A stretch of 64,000 bases of DNA, taken from positions 2,976,001 to 3,040,000 of the forward strand of contig NC_013037.1 in assembly GCF_000023125.1 (NCBI RefSeq), in the 5' to 3' direction. Of the stretch, positions 33,250 to 40,242 are shown piece by piece. This stretch comes from Dyadobacter fermentans DSM 18053. GTDB lineage: Bacteria > Bacteroidota > Bacteroidia > Cytophagales > Spirosomataceae. Both the position numbers and the translations under genes were made by a program. Position 1 is the stretch's first letter. Each line of letters starts with the position of its first letter. A model generated the notes under the pieces. It worked only from the letters and a program-made list of their open reading frames with translations, made no database searches and was not told the DNA's origin.

Positions 33250-34746
33250 ATGTTACAGTACAGCCGCTTTATGAAGTCCGGATTTACGTCGGTGCTCGCC
33301 CTGGGCATGGCGTTTCATGCATTCGGACAGCAGCGGGAAGTCACGACTTCCCTCCCCAAGGCACTTCGCGACGACATCACCATCGAAGAGTACATGAAAG
33401 TGGAACCGGAAGCCGTCCGCCTGATCCAGCATCCCGTCACGGGTGAAATTTACTACACGACATTCTTCGGCGATGTGGTTAAAATCGTGATCGAAGATGG
33501 TAAGCCTGTTAGTAAAAAACTCCTTTCTGTTGAAGATCACGGCATTCCACGCCTGCAAGGTGCTGCTTTTCACGGCAATACTCTTTTCCTGGCGGGTAAT
33601 GTGAGTGTGAATAACAACAAGGGCAACAAAGGCCGGATGGTCCGCTACGAAATGACAAAGGGCGCGGGAACACCCGGCGCCGCGAAGCCTGAAATGACCG
33701 TCGTTTTCAACACGGTTGAATATGGCGCTAATAAAACCACGTTCGATCACGGCTGGAATGCATTGGAAATCAGTCCGGACGGCAAGTACATTTACGTCAA
33801 CACCGGTGCCCGCACCGACCATGGCGAGGTGCAGGACAATGGCGGCGAATACCCGAATGCCCGTGACAATGCCCTCACCGCAAACATTTTCCGCTTTCCC
33901 ATCAACTCCAAGGACCTGGTACTATCGACAGATCTCGCGAAACTGAAAGCAGACGGCTACATCTTCGCAGAAGGCATCCGCAATGCCTACGACATGGCCT
34001 TCGACGCCAAAGGGAATCTGTTCGCGGTATCGAACTCCGGCGACTACGACCATCCCGAGGACATGTTTTGGGTGCGGAAAGGACATCATTACGGCTTTCC
34101 CTGGATCATGGGAGGCATCGAAAACCCGCAGCAATTCCCCGACTTCCAGCCCGATCCCGAAAAAGATCCTTTCCTGAGCAAGTTCGCATTCGCATTCCTC
34201 ATGAAATACTTCCATAACGACCCCGACTTTCCCAAAAAGCCGGCCGGCGTGAAATTTACACCCGCGGTACAAAACCTCGGCCCCGACGCCAACGAGTACC
34301 GCGACCGCAAAACCGGGATCGTCATGGACGGCGACACCACCGGCGTTACCGTGGGAACATTCAATGCCCACTCCTCCCCGCTCGGCATTTTCTTCGACAC
34401 ACACAATGCATTGGGCAAAGAGTTCACGGGCGACGGCTTCGTGATCCGCTACACAGGCGGCCCGCGCAACGGAGTCGTAAACCCAAACCCATTGCGCAGG
34501 TACGGCAAAGACCTCCTGCATTTGGAAATGACCTACGATAAAAAGGCGGACAATTACAAAACCAAAACTACCAGCATCGTCAACAACTTCACCGCTCCTA
34601 CCGACGCCTTGCTGGTGGGCAATACGCTGTACGTGATCGAATATGGCGGTAAGCAAGGCGGCAACAAAGCGGGTGGCAGTCTGTGGAAAATCACCTTGCC
34701 GGCCAACGAAAAAATGGCAAAAAAGACCAAAAAGAAAACCTCGTAA
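33250..34746 (+). CDS. Exported PQQ-type dehydrogenase-like propeller protein
   Basis: 498 residues, signal peptide ending near AFGQ; the start may be 33250 or the ATG at 33271. The rest is a single propeller of the glucose/sorbosone dehydrogenase family (FGDVVKIVIEDGK, SPDGKYIYVNTGARTDHGEV, FAEGIRNAYDMAFDAKGNLF, GGSLWKITLP). It lacks a cytochrome domain, unlike the protein at 30798, and ends in a very basic tail (KKTKKKTS). It may act on a related substrate and use the free cytochrome c, or be a non-catalytic relative. Confidence 0.8.
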   Translation: MLQYSRFMKSGFTSVLALGMAFHAFGQQREVTTSLPKALRDDITIEEYMKVEPEAVRLIQHPVTGEIYYTTFFGDVVKIVIEDGKPVSKKLLSVEDHGIPRLQGAAFHGNTLFLAGNVSVNNNKGNKGRMVRYEMTKGAGTPGAAKPEMTVVFNTVEYGANKTTFDHGWNALEISPDGKYIYVNTGARTDHGEVQDNGGEYPNARDNALTANIFRFPINSKDLVLSTDLAKLKADGYIFAEGIRNAYDMAFDAKGNLFAVSNSGDYDHPEDMFWVRKGHHYGFPWIMGGIENPQQFPDFQPDPEKDPFLSKFAFAFLMKYFHNDPDFPKKPAGVKFTPAVQNLGPDANEYRDRKTGIVMDGDTTGVTVGTFNAHSSPLGIFFDTHNALGKEFTGDGFVIRYTGGPRNGVVNPNPLRRYGKDLLHLEMTYDKKADNYKTKTTSIVNNFTAPTDALLVGNTLYVIEYGGKQGGNKAGGSLWKITLPANEKMAKKTKKKTS

Positions 34747-34784
34747 TTATATCTCGTTCTACATATAACTTTAATTAATCTGTT

Positions 34785-35252
34785 ATGAAATCTGAAAGAC
34801 GATCTCTTATTAAAAAACTTTTCGCTTCCGTTGCGGGCATAGCCGGCATCGGCGCCGCTTCGAAAGCGGTGGCAGAAGTAGCCCCGGCTGCGCCCCAAAA
34901 AGAAGTCGGCGACGTGGTAATGCACCAGGACGTTCCCCTGTTCTCCGGCCATACGAAGTTCAACAATCTGGTGTTCGTAGCAGGCAAAGGCGCCCACTTC
35001 GATGGCGACATCACCGCCCACACCAAACACGTGCTCGACGAGCTGGAAAAAGAGCTGATCAAAGCCGGTTCCTCTATGGAAAAGGTCCTGAAATGCTCCG
35101 TATTCCTCCACGACTTGAACGACTACAAAGCCATGAACGAAGCCTACAAAGGCCGTTTCGGCAGCAAGCCACCTTGCCGCACCACCGTGGCCGTCTACGG
35201 CGGCGTCCCCGGCGATTCCCTCGTTGAAATCGACTGCATCGCTTACGTTTAG
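34785..35252 (+). CDS. Tat-exported RidA family protein
   Basis: A 155-residue protein: a twin-arginine signal (SERRSLIKKLFASVAGIAG, cleavage near AVAEV) followed by the RidA (YjgF/YER057c) domain. The reactive-imine site residues are recognisable in PPCRTTVAVYGG (Arg) and VEIDCIAYV (Glu). RidA hydrolyses reactive enamine/imine products released by PLP-dependent eliminating enzymes. Being exported is unusual, and the same gene train encodes a Tat-exported PLP enzyme, which supports a joint role outside the cytoplasm. Last gene of the train. Confidence 0.88.
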   Translation: MKSERRSLIKKLFASVAGIAGIGAASKAVAEVAPAAPQKEVGDVVMHQDVPLFSGHTKFNNLVFVAGKGAHFDGDITAHTKHVLDELEKELIKAGSSMEKVLKCSVFLHDLNDYKAMNEAYKGRFGSKPPCRTTVAVYGGVPGDSLVEIDCIAYV

Positions 35253-35261
35253 GTCGTTTTT

Positions 35262-35620
35262 AAGGGAGGAAGGGGAGCAAAGTAACGAATGGAGGAAGCG
35301 GAGAAAACTGCGAAGCGACAAAAAATCCACAGAGTGGCTGCCTGTTTATAGAAATCAAAAGCCGATTCAGCGGCCGGCTCCGTCGGAGCCTCCTGCGGTC
35401 TGTCAGGCGGCTCCTACGGAGCCAGGGCATGGTCGGTATCCGGATTGCTATAAACAGGATGGCCCGCCGGGCCATGTTTCTTCGGACACTTCTTCCATGC
35501 TTGGTTTCTCCATGCTCCGTTTCCTCCCTTCTCCGTTTTCTCCTATCTCCTATACTCCATTTCTACATTCCTCCATTCTCCGCATCCGTTCTCACTACAT
35601 CTACCTTTCATCCTACTTTC
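35262..35620. other. Purine-rich and pyrimidine-rich arms around repeat family B
   Basis: This 537-bp non-coding spacer begins with a purine-rich tract (about 35262-35318, units like GGAGGAAG and GCGGAGAAAAC). It ends with a pyrimidine-rich tract (about 35505-35620, units like CTCCGTTTTCTCC). The two tracts are degenerate reverse complements and enclose the hairpins at 35341-35475. Confidence 0.5.
35341..35475. repeat. Second copy of REP-like hairpin family B
   Basis: Bounded by CCTGTTTATAG at 35341 and CTATAAACAGG at 35448-35458, the element contains three short-loop hairpins: GGCTCCGTCGGAGCC (35376-35390), GGCTCCTACGGAGCC (35409-35423) and ATGGCCCGCCGGGCCAT (35459-35475). The TATAAACAGGATGGCCCG junction is the reverse complement of text at 19341-19358. 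Confidence 0.75.
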
Positions 35621-35758
35621 CCAATCATTTATCCCATTCAAATCAGCCACTTACTAGCCATTTGTCAAATTTTTATTTTGGAATAATACAATTCACCAGG
35701 ATTAAATTCGCTAACAAAAAATAAAGTCGCATTTAAATTTTAGATTATGCCGATTAAA

Positions 35759-35777
35759 CAGTTAATTTGTTTAACTG
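35759..35777. promoter_or_regulatory. Palindromic site before the second ECF sigma gene
   Basis: CAGTTAA and TTAACTG form a perfect 7-bp inverted repeat with a 5-bp centre. It overlaps TTAATTTG, a one-mismatch TAnnTTTG element, and ends 12 bp before the start codon at 35790. A protein-binding site controlling this promoter is possible. Confidence 0.35.
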
Positions 35778-35789
35778 ACCCAACGAGAA

Positions 35790-36401
35790 TTGAACAAGAA
35801 ACAACGCATAGCCGAAGAGAATGAAGTTCTGTTGAATCTCTGGCACCAAAGCCAGGCCGGGGACAGTCTGGCATTTTGCCAACTGGCCGACAAGCAGTAT
35901 CGAATCCTGTTCAACTACGCCTGCAATTTCACTTCCGACCGCGAATTCATCAAAGACGCAATTCAAGACCTGATGATCCACATCTGGGAAAGGCGCCAGA
36001 GTATTCAGATCCAGTTTGTTACCATCTACTTCCTCCGCGCATTGCGCAACCAGCTCATGCAGGAGTTCCGCCGCAATAATGGCTCGCATCCGTTTCTCGA
36101 CATTGACGAGGCTGGCCAGCTTTCCGACTATCAGACGGTAGAAACCGAAATCGAACGCAAGGAACTACTGAGCGAAAACCAGGTTAAAGTGCGCTGTGCC
36201 ATCGAAGAGTTACCTCGTCGTCAGAAAGAGGCCGTTTTCCTCAAATACTTTGAAGGCATGGACAACGAGCAGATCGCCGACCTCATGCAGGTAAACCGGC
36301 AGTCCGTCGCCAACCTGCTTTTCAAAGCTATCTCGGCGCTCAAACAACACATCCACCCGATCAGCAATCTGCTGCTGCTTTGCTTCGCGCTGAAATTTTA
36401 G
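35790..36401 (+). CDS. ECF-type RNA polymerase sigma factor
   Basis: A 203-residue sigma factor with a divergent region 2 (FNYACNFTSDREFIKDAIQDLMIHIWERR) and a clear region 4 (LPRRQKEAVFLKYFEGMDNEQIADLM, NRQSVANLLFKAISALKQ). No ATG is available near the start; the TTG at 35790 is chosen because an in-frame stop lies at 35772. It precedes the second SusC locus, but the FecR gene is 2.5 kb away rather than adjacent, so pairing with that FecR is an inference. Confidence 0.83.
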   Translation: MNKKQRIAEENEVLLNLWHQSQAGDSLAFCQLADKQYRILFNYACNFTSDREFIKDAIQDLMIHIWERRQSIQIQFVTIYFLRALRNQLMQEFRRNNGSHPFLDIDEAGQLSDYQTVETEIERKELLSENQVKVRCAIEELPRRQKEAVFLKYFEGMDNEQIADLMQVNRQSVANLLFKAISALKQHIHPISNLLLLCFALKF

Positions 36402-36512
36402 CCCCGGCGCAACTTCGTGACGCCAAAATTCCAAATCTTCTTTCCTTAAACCCTCCGCTTGATGCAACCGGAAGTTGAATTCGTGCATCCTTCCGACAAC
36501 CAATCGTAACTC

Positions 36513-37715
36513 ATGCAGCAACTTCCCGGCCGAACCCTCTGGATAGATTACCTTCGCTCATTTCTGACTGTTTTGGTGGTTGCCCACCACGCTTCGCTGG
36601 CCTACACCACGTTCGCCAGCTTCGATAAGGTGGCCTATATCCGGTCTACCCATCCGGTGGTAGACAACCGTCGCTGGGTAGGAATGGACATTTTCGAGAA
36701 TTTCAACGACGTGTTCTTTATGTCGCTCATGTTCCTCATCGCCGGACTTTTCGTCGTCAGAAGCATTCAGCGAAAAGGCACCGCCGCATTCATCCGCGAC
36801 CGGTTTTACCGGCTCTTTATACCCTTCATCTTCCTGGGCACTATCCTGAACCTGATCGCGCACTACCCTGCCTACCTGCTTGCACACGGAACTACTCCGT
36901 TACCCGCATATGTGAGCGACTTTTTCATCGTCGAGCAATGGCCGGTTGGGCCTCCCTGGTTTATTTGGGTACTTTTCGTATTCAATGTGGCATTCGCACT
37001 GACCTACTTTTTTGTTAAGAGAAAAGCCTCTGGAACCGAAACCTCACCCATATCAGCACATTCGCCGGAACGCTCGCGCACAACTGCGCCCATACACGCG
37101 TACACACACAAACTACACTCATACACGCCGACAAAAACAATCCTCTTGTGGTTCCTCTTCACATTCGCGCTGTATGTCCCATTCGCATTCTGGCTCGGCC
37201 CCGGCAAATGGATCGGCTCCGGCCCGTTCGACTTCCAGGCGAGCCGCGCTGCATGGTACTTCGGCTATTTCCTTCTCGGCGCGTGGCTTGGCAATACACG
37301 ATTTAACGAAGGAATGTTCGGCACTTCCTCCCGGCTGGTCCGCGCATGGCCGCTTTGGTTATTCCTGTGCGTAGGTGCATATACGTCGCTCACACTTGCC
37401 TCGCCACTATTGACGCAGCTTGTCAAAAAAGGCACACTCCCGGAACTAACCGGTTACCTCATCTATTTTTCCATCTACGTTCTGTCCTGCACATTCAGCT
37501 GCATAGCTTTCCTGACCACATTTCGCGCAGTCGCTAAACAGCCCAATACCGCCTGGGATTCCCTTTCAGATCACGCCTATCTGATCTACCTGCTTCATTA
37601 TCCATTCGTGATCTGGACGCAATACGCGTTGCTGAACGCTCCGGTTCCGGCGTTTATCAAGTTTGCTATCACTTTCACAGTGTCGTTAGCAGGTAGTTGG
37701 CTGCTGGCTATTTAA
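36513..37715 (+). CDS. Acyltransferase 3 family membrane protein
   Basis: A 400-residue integral membrane protein with about ten spans. It opens with the family hallmark RTLWIDYLRSFLTVLVVAHHASLAY (the His pair is catalytic) and contains FRDRFYRLFIPFI-like and PWFIWVLFVF stretches. These proteins transfer acetyl or other acyl groups to surface or periplasmic glycans. A Ser/Thr/His-rich loop of about 45 residues (near residues 172-210) separates the two halves. It is inserted between the sigma factor and the SusC locus without an obvious functional tie. Confidence 0.87.
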   Translation: MQQLPGRTLWIDYLRSFLTVLVVAHHASLAYTTFASFDKVAYIRSTHPVVDNRRWVGMDIFENFNDVFFMSLMFLIAGLFVVRSIQRKGTAAFIRDRFYRLFIPFIFLGTILNLIAHYPAYLLAHGTTPLPAYVSDFFIVEQWPVGPPWFIWVLFVFNVAFALTYFFVKRKASGTETSPISAHSPERSRTTAPIHAYTHKLHSYTPTKTILLWFLFTFALYVPFAFWLGPGKWIGSGPFDFQASRAAWYFGYFLLGAWLGNTRFNEGMFGTSSRLVRAWPLWLFLCVGAYTSLTLASPLLTQLVKKGTLPELTGYLIYFSIYVLSCTFSCIAFLTTFRAVAKQPNTAWDSLSDHAYLIYLLHYPFVIWTQYALLNAPVPAFIKFAITFTVSLAGSWLLAI

Positions 37716-37779
37716 CTGCGAAAAATAAGATTAGTGGCGAAGTATCTTTAGCGTATTCAAATCACCTAGCTAGAATTAA

Positions 37780-38166
37780 TTACTTCTTACTTGCAACTGC
37801 CCCTCTTCCGAACAGATAACCTAACGAAGTCCCGGCGAAAGTCAACGCTTTCAGACCCGCATCAGACCAAAACTGCGCGTCAGTTGGCTTCCTATATGCC
37901 GCGATCAGGCAGATTGCAAAGATCAATAACCCCGAAAACACAGCCATTAATGCAACGAACGTCAAGGTATTGCGCCCGTCACCGAAAAACCAGCCCAAAA
38001 AGCCAAGTTCCGTAGTCCGCATTTCCTTTTCGTGCCGGTTATGCTCTTTGGTAAGTTCGAGCTCCATTTGATGAGCTTCGAGTTGCTTTTCAGTTAATGG
38101 AGTCCCGGTCTGATCCTTCTTTATAATCCCCTTCTTGGCCTGAACCCTGTTAGGCTCCATATTCAA
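37780..38166 (-). CDS. Membrane protein of unknown function next to ImmA/IrrE
   Basis: A 128-residue protein: a charged N-terminal helix rich in Glu and Lys (about residues 20-50), then two membrane spans (about 68-90 and 104-120). The start may be M1 or M3. Its 5' end overlaps the ImmA/IrrE-type gene by 17 bp, so the two are translationally coupled and probably function together. No family is recognised. Confidence 0.65.
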   Translation of the reverse strand: MNMEPNRVQAKKGIIKKDQTGTPLTEKQLEAHQMELELTKEHNRHEKEMRTTELGFLGWFFGDGRNTLTFVALMAVFSGLLIFAICLIAAYRKPTDAQFWSDAGLKALTFAGTSLGYLFGRGAVASKK

Positions 38167-38647
38167 AAGAAATCCGGTTTTTGATTACGGGAACGGATAC
38201 CACGAACAATTGTGAAAGTTGGGTAACAGGTACATCTTCCCAATATTTATCCAGCATAAACCGCGGCACCAACAGGTTGGCCGCGAATACATTAGCCTCG
38301 GCTTCCTTGGGATCGCTCGCGCCTCCACCTTCCCGCATAAGCACCTTGTAATCAGAAGACTTAGCCCACTCAGCATGCAGAATCCTGTGGCCTAACTCAT
38401 GCGCAATTGTGAAGGTTTGCCTCAAAGGATATTCTTCCATGTTCACAAAAATGGTATCCTCCTCAAAATCGTAAAACCCCGAGATATTATTCAATTTCCT
38501 CTCAAACTCGACAAACGACACCTTTACACCCAGGTGTTGCGCAATCTCCATCGGATTGACAGGCGGCCTTTCCAGCCCGAATTGGTGCAACAGGTGAATT
38601 GCCTCACCTTTCGCTCTTTGATAGTCAGGTGCCATATTGTATTTCAT
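38150..38647 (-). CDS. ImmA/IrrE family metallo-endopeptidase
   Basis: A 165-residue zinc peptidase with HELGH (His83-His87) and a downstream EAEANVFAANLLVP segment supplying the third ligand. Relatives cleave repressors (ImmA of ICEBs1, IrrE of Deinococcus) to switch on stress or transfer genes. Unlike many, it carries no HTH domain and no XRE gene adjoins it; its partner here is a membrane protein. Its target is therefore unknown. Confidence 0.9.
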   Translation of the reverse strand: MKYNMAPDYQRAKGEAIHLLHQFGLERPPVNPMEIAQHLGVKVSFVEFERKLNNISGFYDFEEDTIFVNMEEYPLRQTFTIAHELGHRILHAEWAKSSDYKVLMREGGGASDPKEAEANVFAANLLVPRFMLDKYWEDVPVTQLSQLFVVSVPVIKNRISFEYGA

Positions 38648-38935
38648 GTCAGTTTCTCCACCTAAGTTAACAATTTATTTTCCAGGATAATCTTGAATTC
38701 CTTCCATAAAATTACAAATTGATACCTATTCAACCAAACATATGATACCCAAAAAATCATTCAATGAATCTCCGGTCAACTTCCGGAGATAAACGGTAAA
38801 GCCCCAAGTCCCCGCACGCGTTCCCAACATCCTACTCCCCCGATAAATTTTCCCGAAAATTATTTCCAAAAAAGGAGTATCAGCACAATGTTCTCGCATC
38901 CTTACTAAAATTAGCCATATTATTATTTGCCCAAT

Positions 38936-40033
38936 ATGCTCCATTACCGCAATTTTCTTCCGGAGGAACTGGCCGCCGATCCATCTTTCAGACGCTGGGT
39001 GCTGTTTAATAACCCCGCCGACGAGGCCGTATGGACCGAATGGCTCGAACATAATCCGGATAAGCAGGATCTCGTGAACCGCGCCAGGAATTTCCTGACG
39101 ATGACGGAAACGGCATTCGACCAGATTTCGGATGAGGAGGTGGCTAACGAAATTTACCGGCTGTCGCACGCGATTGGCGAGCATCATGCGAAAAAATCGT
39201 CGATCTGGCTGCGTTTCAGGCCAAATTGGTACCATATGGCGGCTTCGGTGCTCATTCTCATGTTTGCCGGATGGTGGTATAACAAGCAAACGCTTTCGCA
39301 ACAGCAATCGGATCAATATAAGGTGATCCTCAGCCAGATCAGCGAGCCGCTTATCGAGGCGGTGAACCAGGGCAATGAGGCGAAATTGGTGACCCTCGAA
39401 GACGGCAGTTCGGTGCTGTTACAGCCCGATAGCCGCATTACCTACCCCCGGCGCTTCGAGGGCCGCAAAAGGGAGGTTTTCCTGAAAGGGGAAGCGTTTT
39501 TTGAAGTGGCCAAAAATCCTGACAAGCCCTTTTATGTGTACGCACATACGCTGGCAACCAAGGTGTTAGGCACAAGTTTCAAAGTGAGCGCGTTCGACGA
39601 CCAGGAAGTGAAGGTGGTGGTTAAAACGGGTAAAGTGTCCGTTTTCCCGATGACGAAGGAGGCGATCGCCAGCCAGCATGCGGACGACAAGCTCGGCGGG
39701 ATGGTGCTTACGCCCAATCAGCAGATCACATTCGCACCTAATGAGTTACGACTTACGAGAAGCCTCATCCCGGACCCGAAATTATTGGAATTACCGATAC
39801 AGAGACAGTCGTTTGAATTCAAGGGAACGCCGATCACCGAAGTATTTGCCGCATTGGAAAAATCCTATGGCGTAAAGATCGTGTTCGATGCGGAAGTAAT
39901 GCAGAACTGCTACCTCACCGCTTCGCTTTCCGACGAGCCGCTTTTTGAGAAAATTAACCTGATATGCAAAACCATCGGCGCGCAATATGAGCAGCTCGAT
40001 GCCAGCATCATCATCAATAGCAAAGGATGTTAA
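38936..40033 (+). CDS. FecR-type anti-sigma factor
   Basis: 365 residues with a cytosolic N-terminal segment (HNPDKQDLVNRARNF), one membrane span (about residues 98-115) and a periplasmic FecR domain (LVTLEDGSSVLLQPDSRITYPRRF, GEAFFEVAKNPDKPFYVYA, TKVLGTSFKVSAF). A C-terminal STN-like fold (EVFAALEKSYGVKIVFD) follows. It sits upstream of a SusC carrying an STN domain. The ATG at 38936 is 6 bp after TATTATTTG, a promoter-like element, so the leader is very short. Confidence 0.9.
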   Translation: MLHYRNFLPEELAADPSFRRWVLFNNPADEAVWTEWLEHNPDKQDLVNRARNFLTMTETAFDQISDEEVANEIYRLSHAIGEHHAKKSSIWLRFRPNWYHMAASVLILMFAGWWYNKQTLSQQQSDQYKVILSQISEPLIEAVNQGNEAKLVTLEDGSSVLLQPDSRITYPRRFEGRKREVFLKGEAFFEVAKNPDKPFYVYAHTLATKVLGTSFKVSAFDDQEVKVVVKTGKVSVFPMTKEAIASQHADDKLGGMVLTPNQQITFAPNELRLTRSLIPDPKLLELPIQRQSFEFKGTPITEVFAALEKSYGVKIVFDAEVMQNCYLTASLSDEPLFEKINLICKTIGAQYEQLDASIIINSKGC

Positions 40034-40242
40034 AGAAACCCCTTTTCCTCAGTACTTTATGACAAATTCACCCGTGCCTATGACCAGAAACCATTACTAA
40101 TTTTTCAGTTCCAAAGAAGGTCGATGATGCTGCAACACCACCGACCCGACCGACCCCCATGCTTGTGTACGCTTAGCAGCATCTGAATGAGGCTGTTGTG
40201 GGAATCATTATGCCGAATTTTAACCCGACAAAAATCAAAATT

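Noticed and set aside
32853..33308. A small protein with RLSA-type seven-residue repeats on the minus strand
   Set aside because: The repeats are the translation of the GCCGATA heptamer array, and the rest is antisense to cytochrome c.
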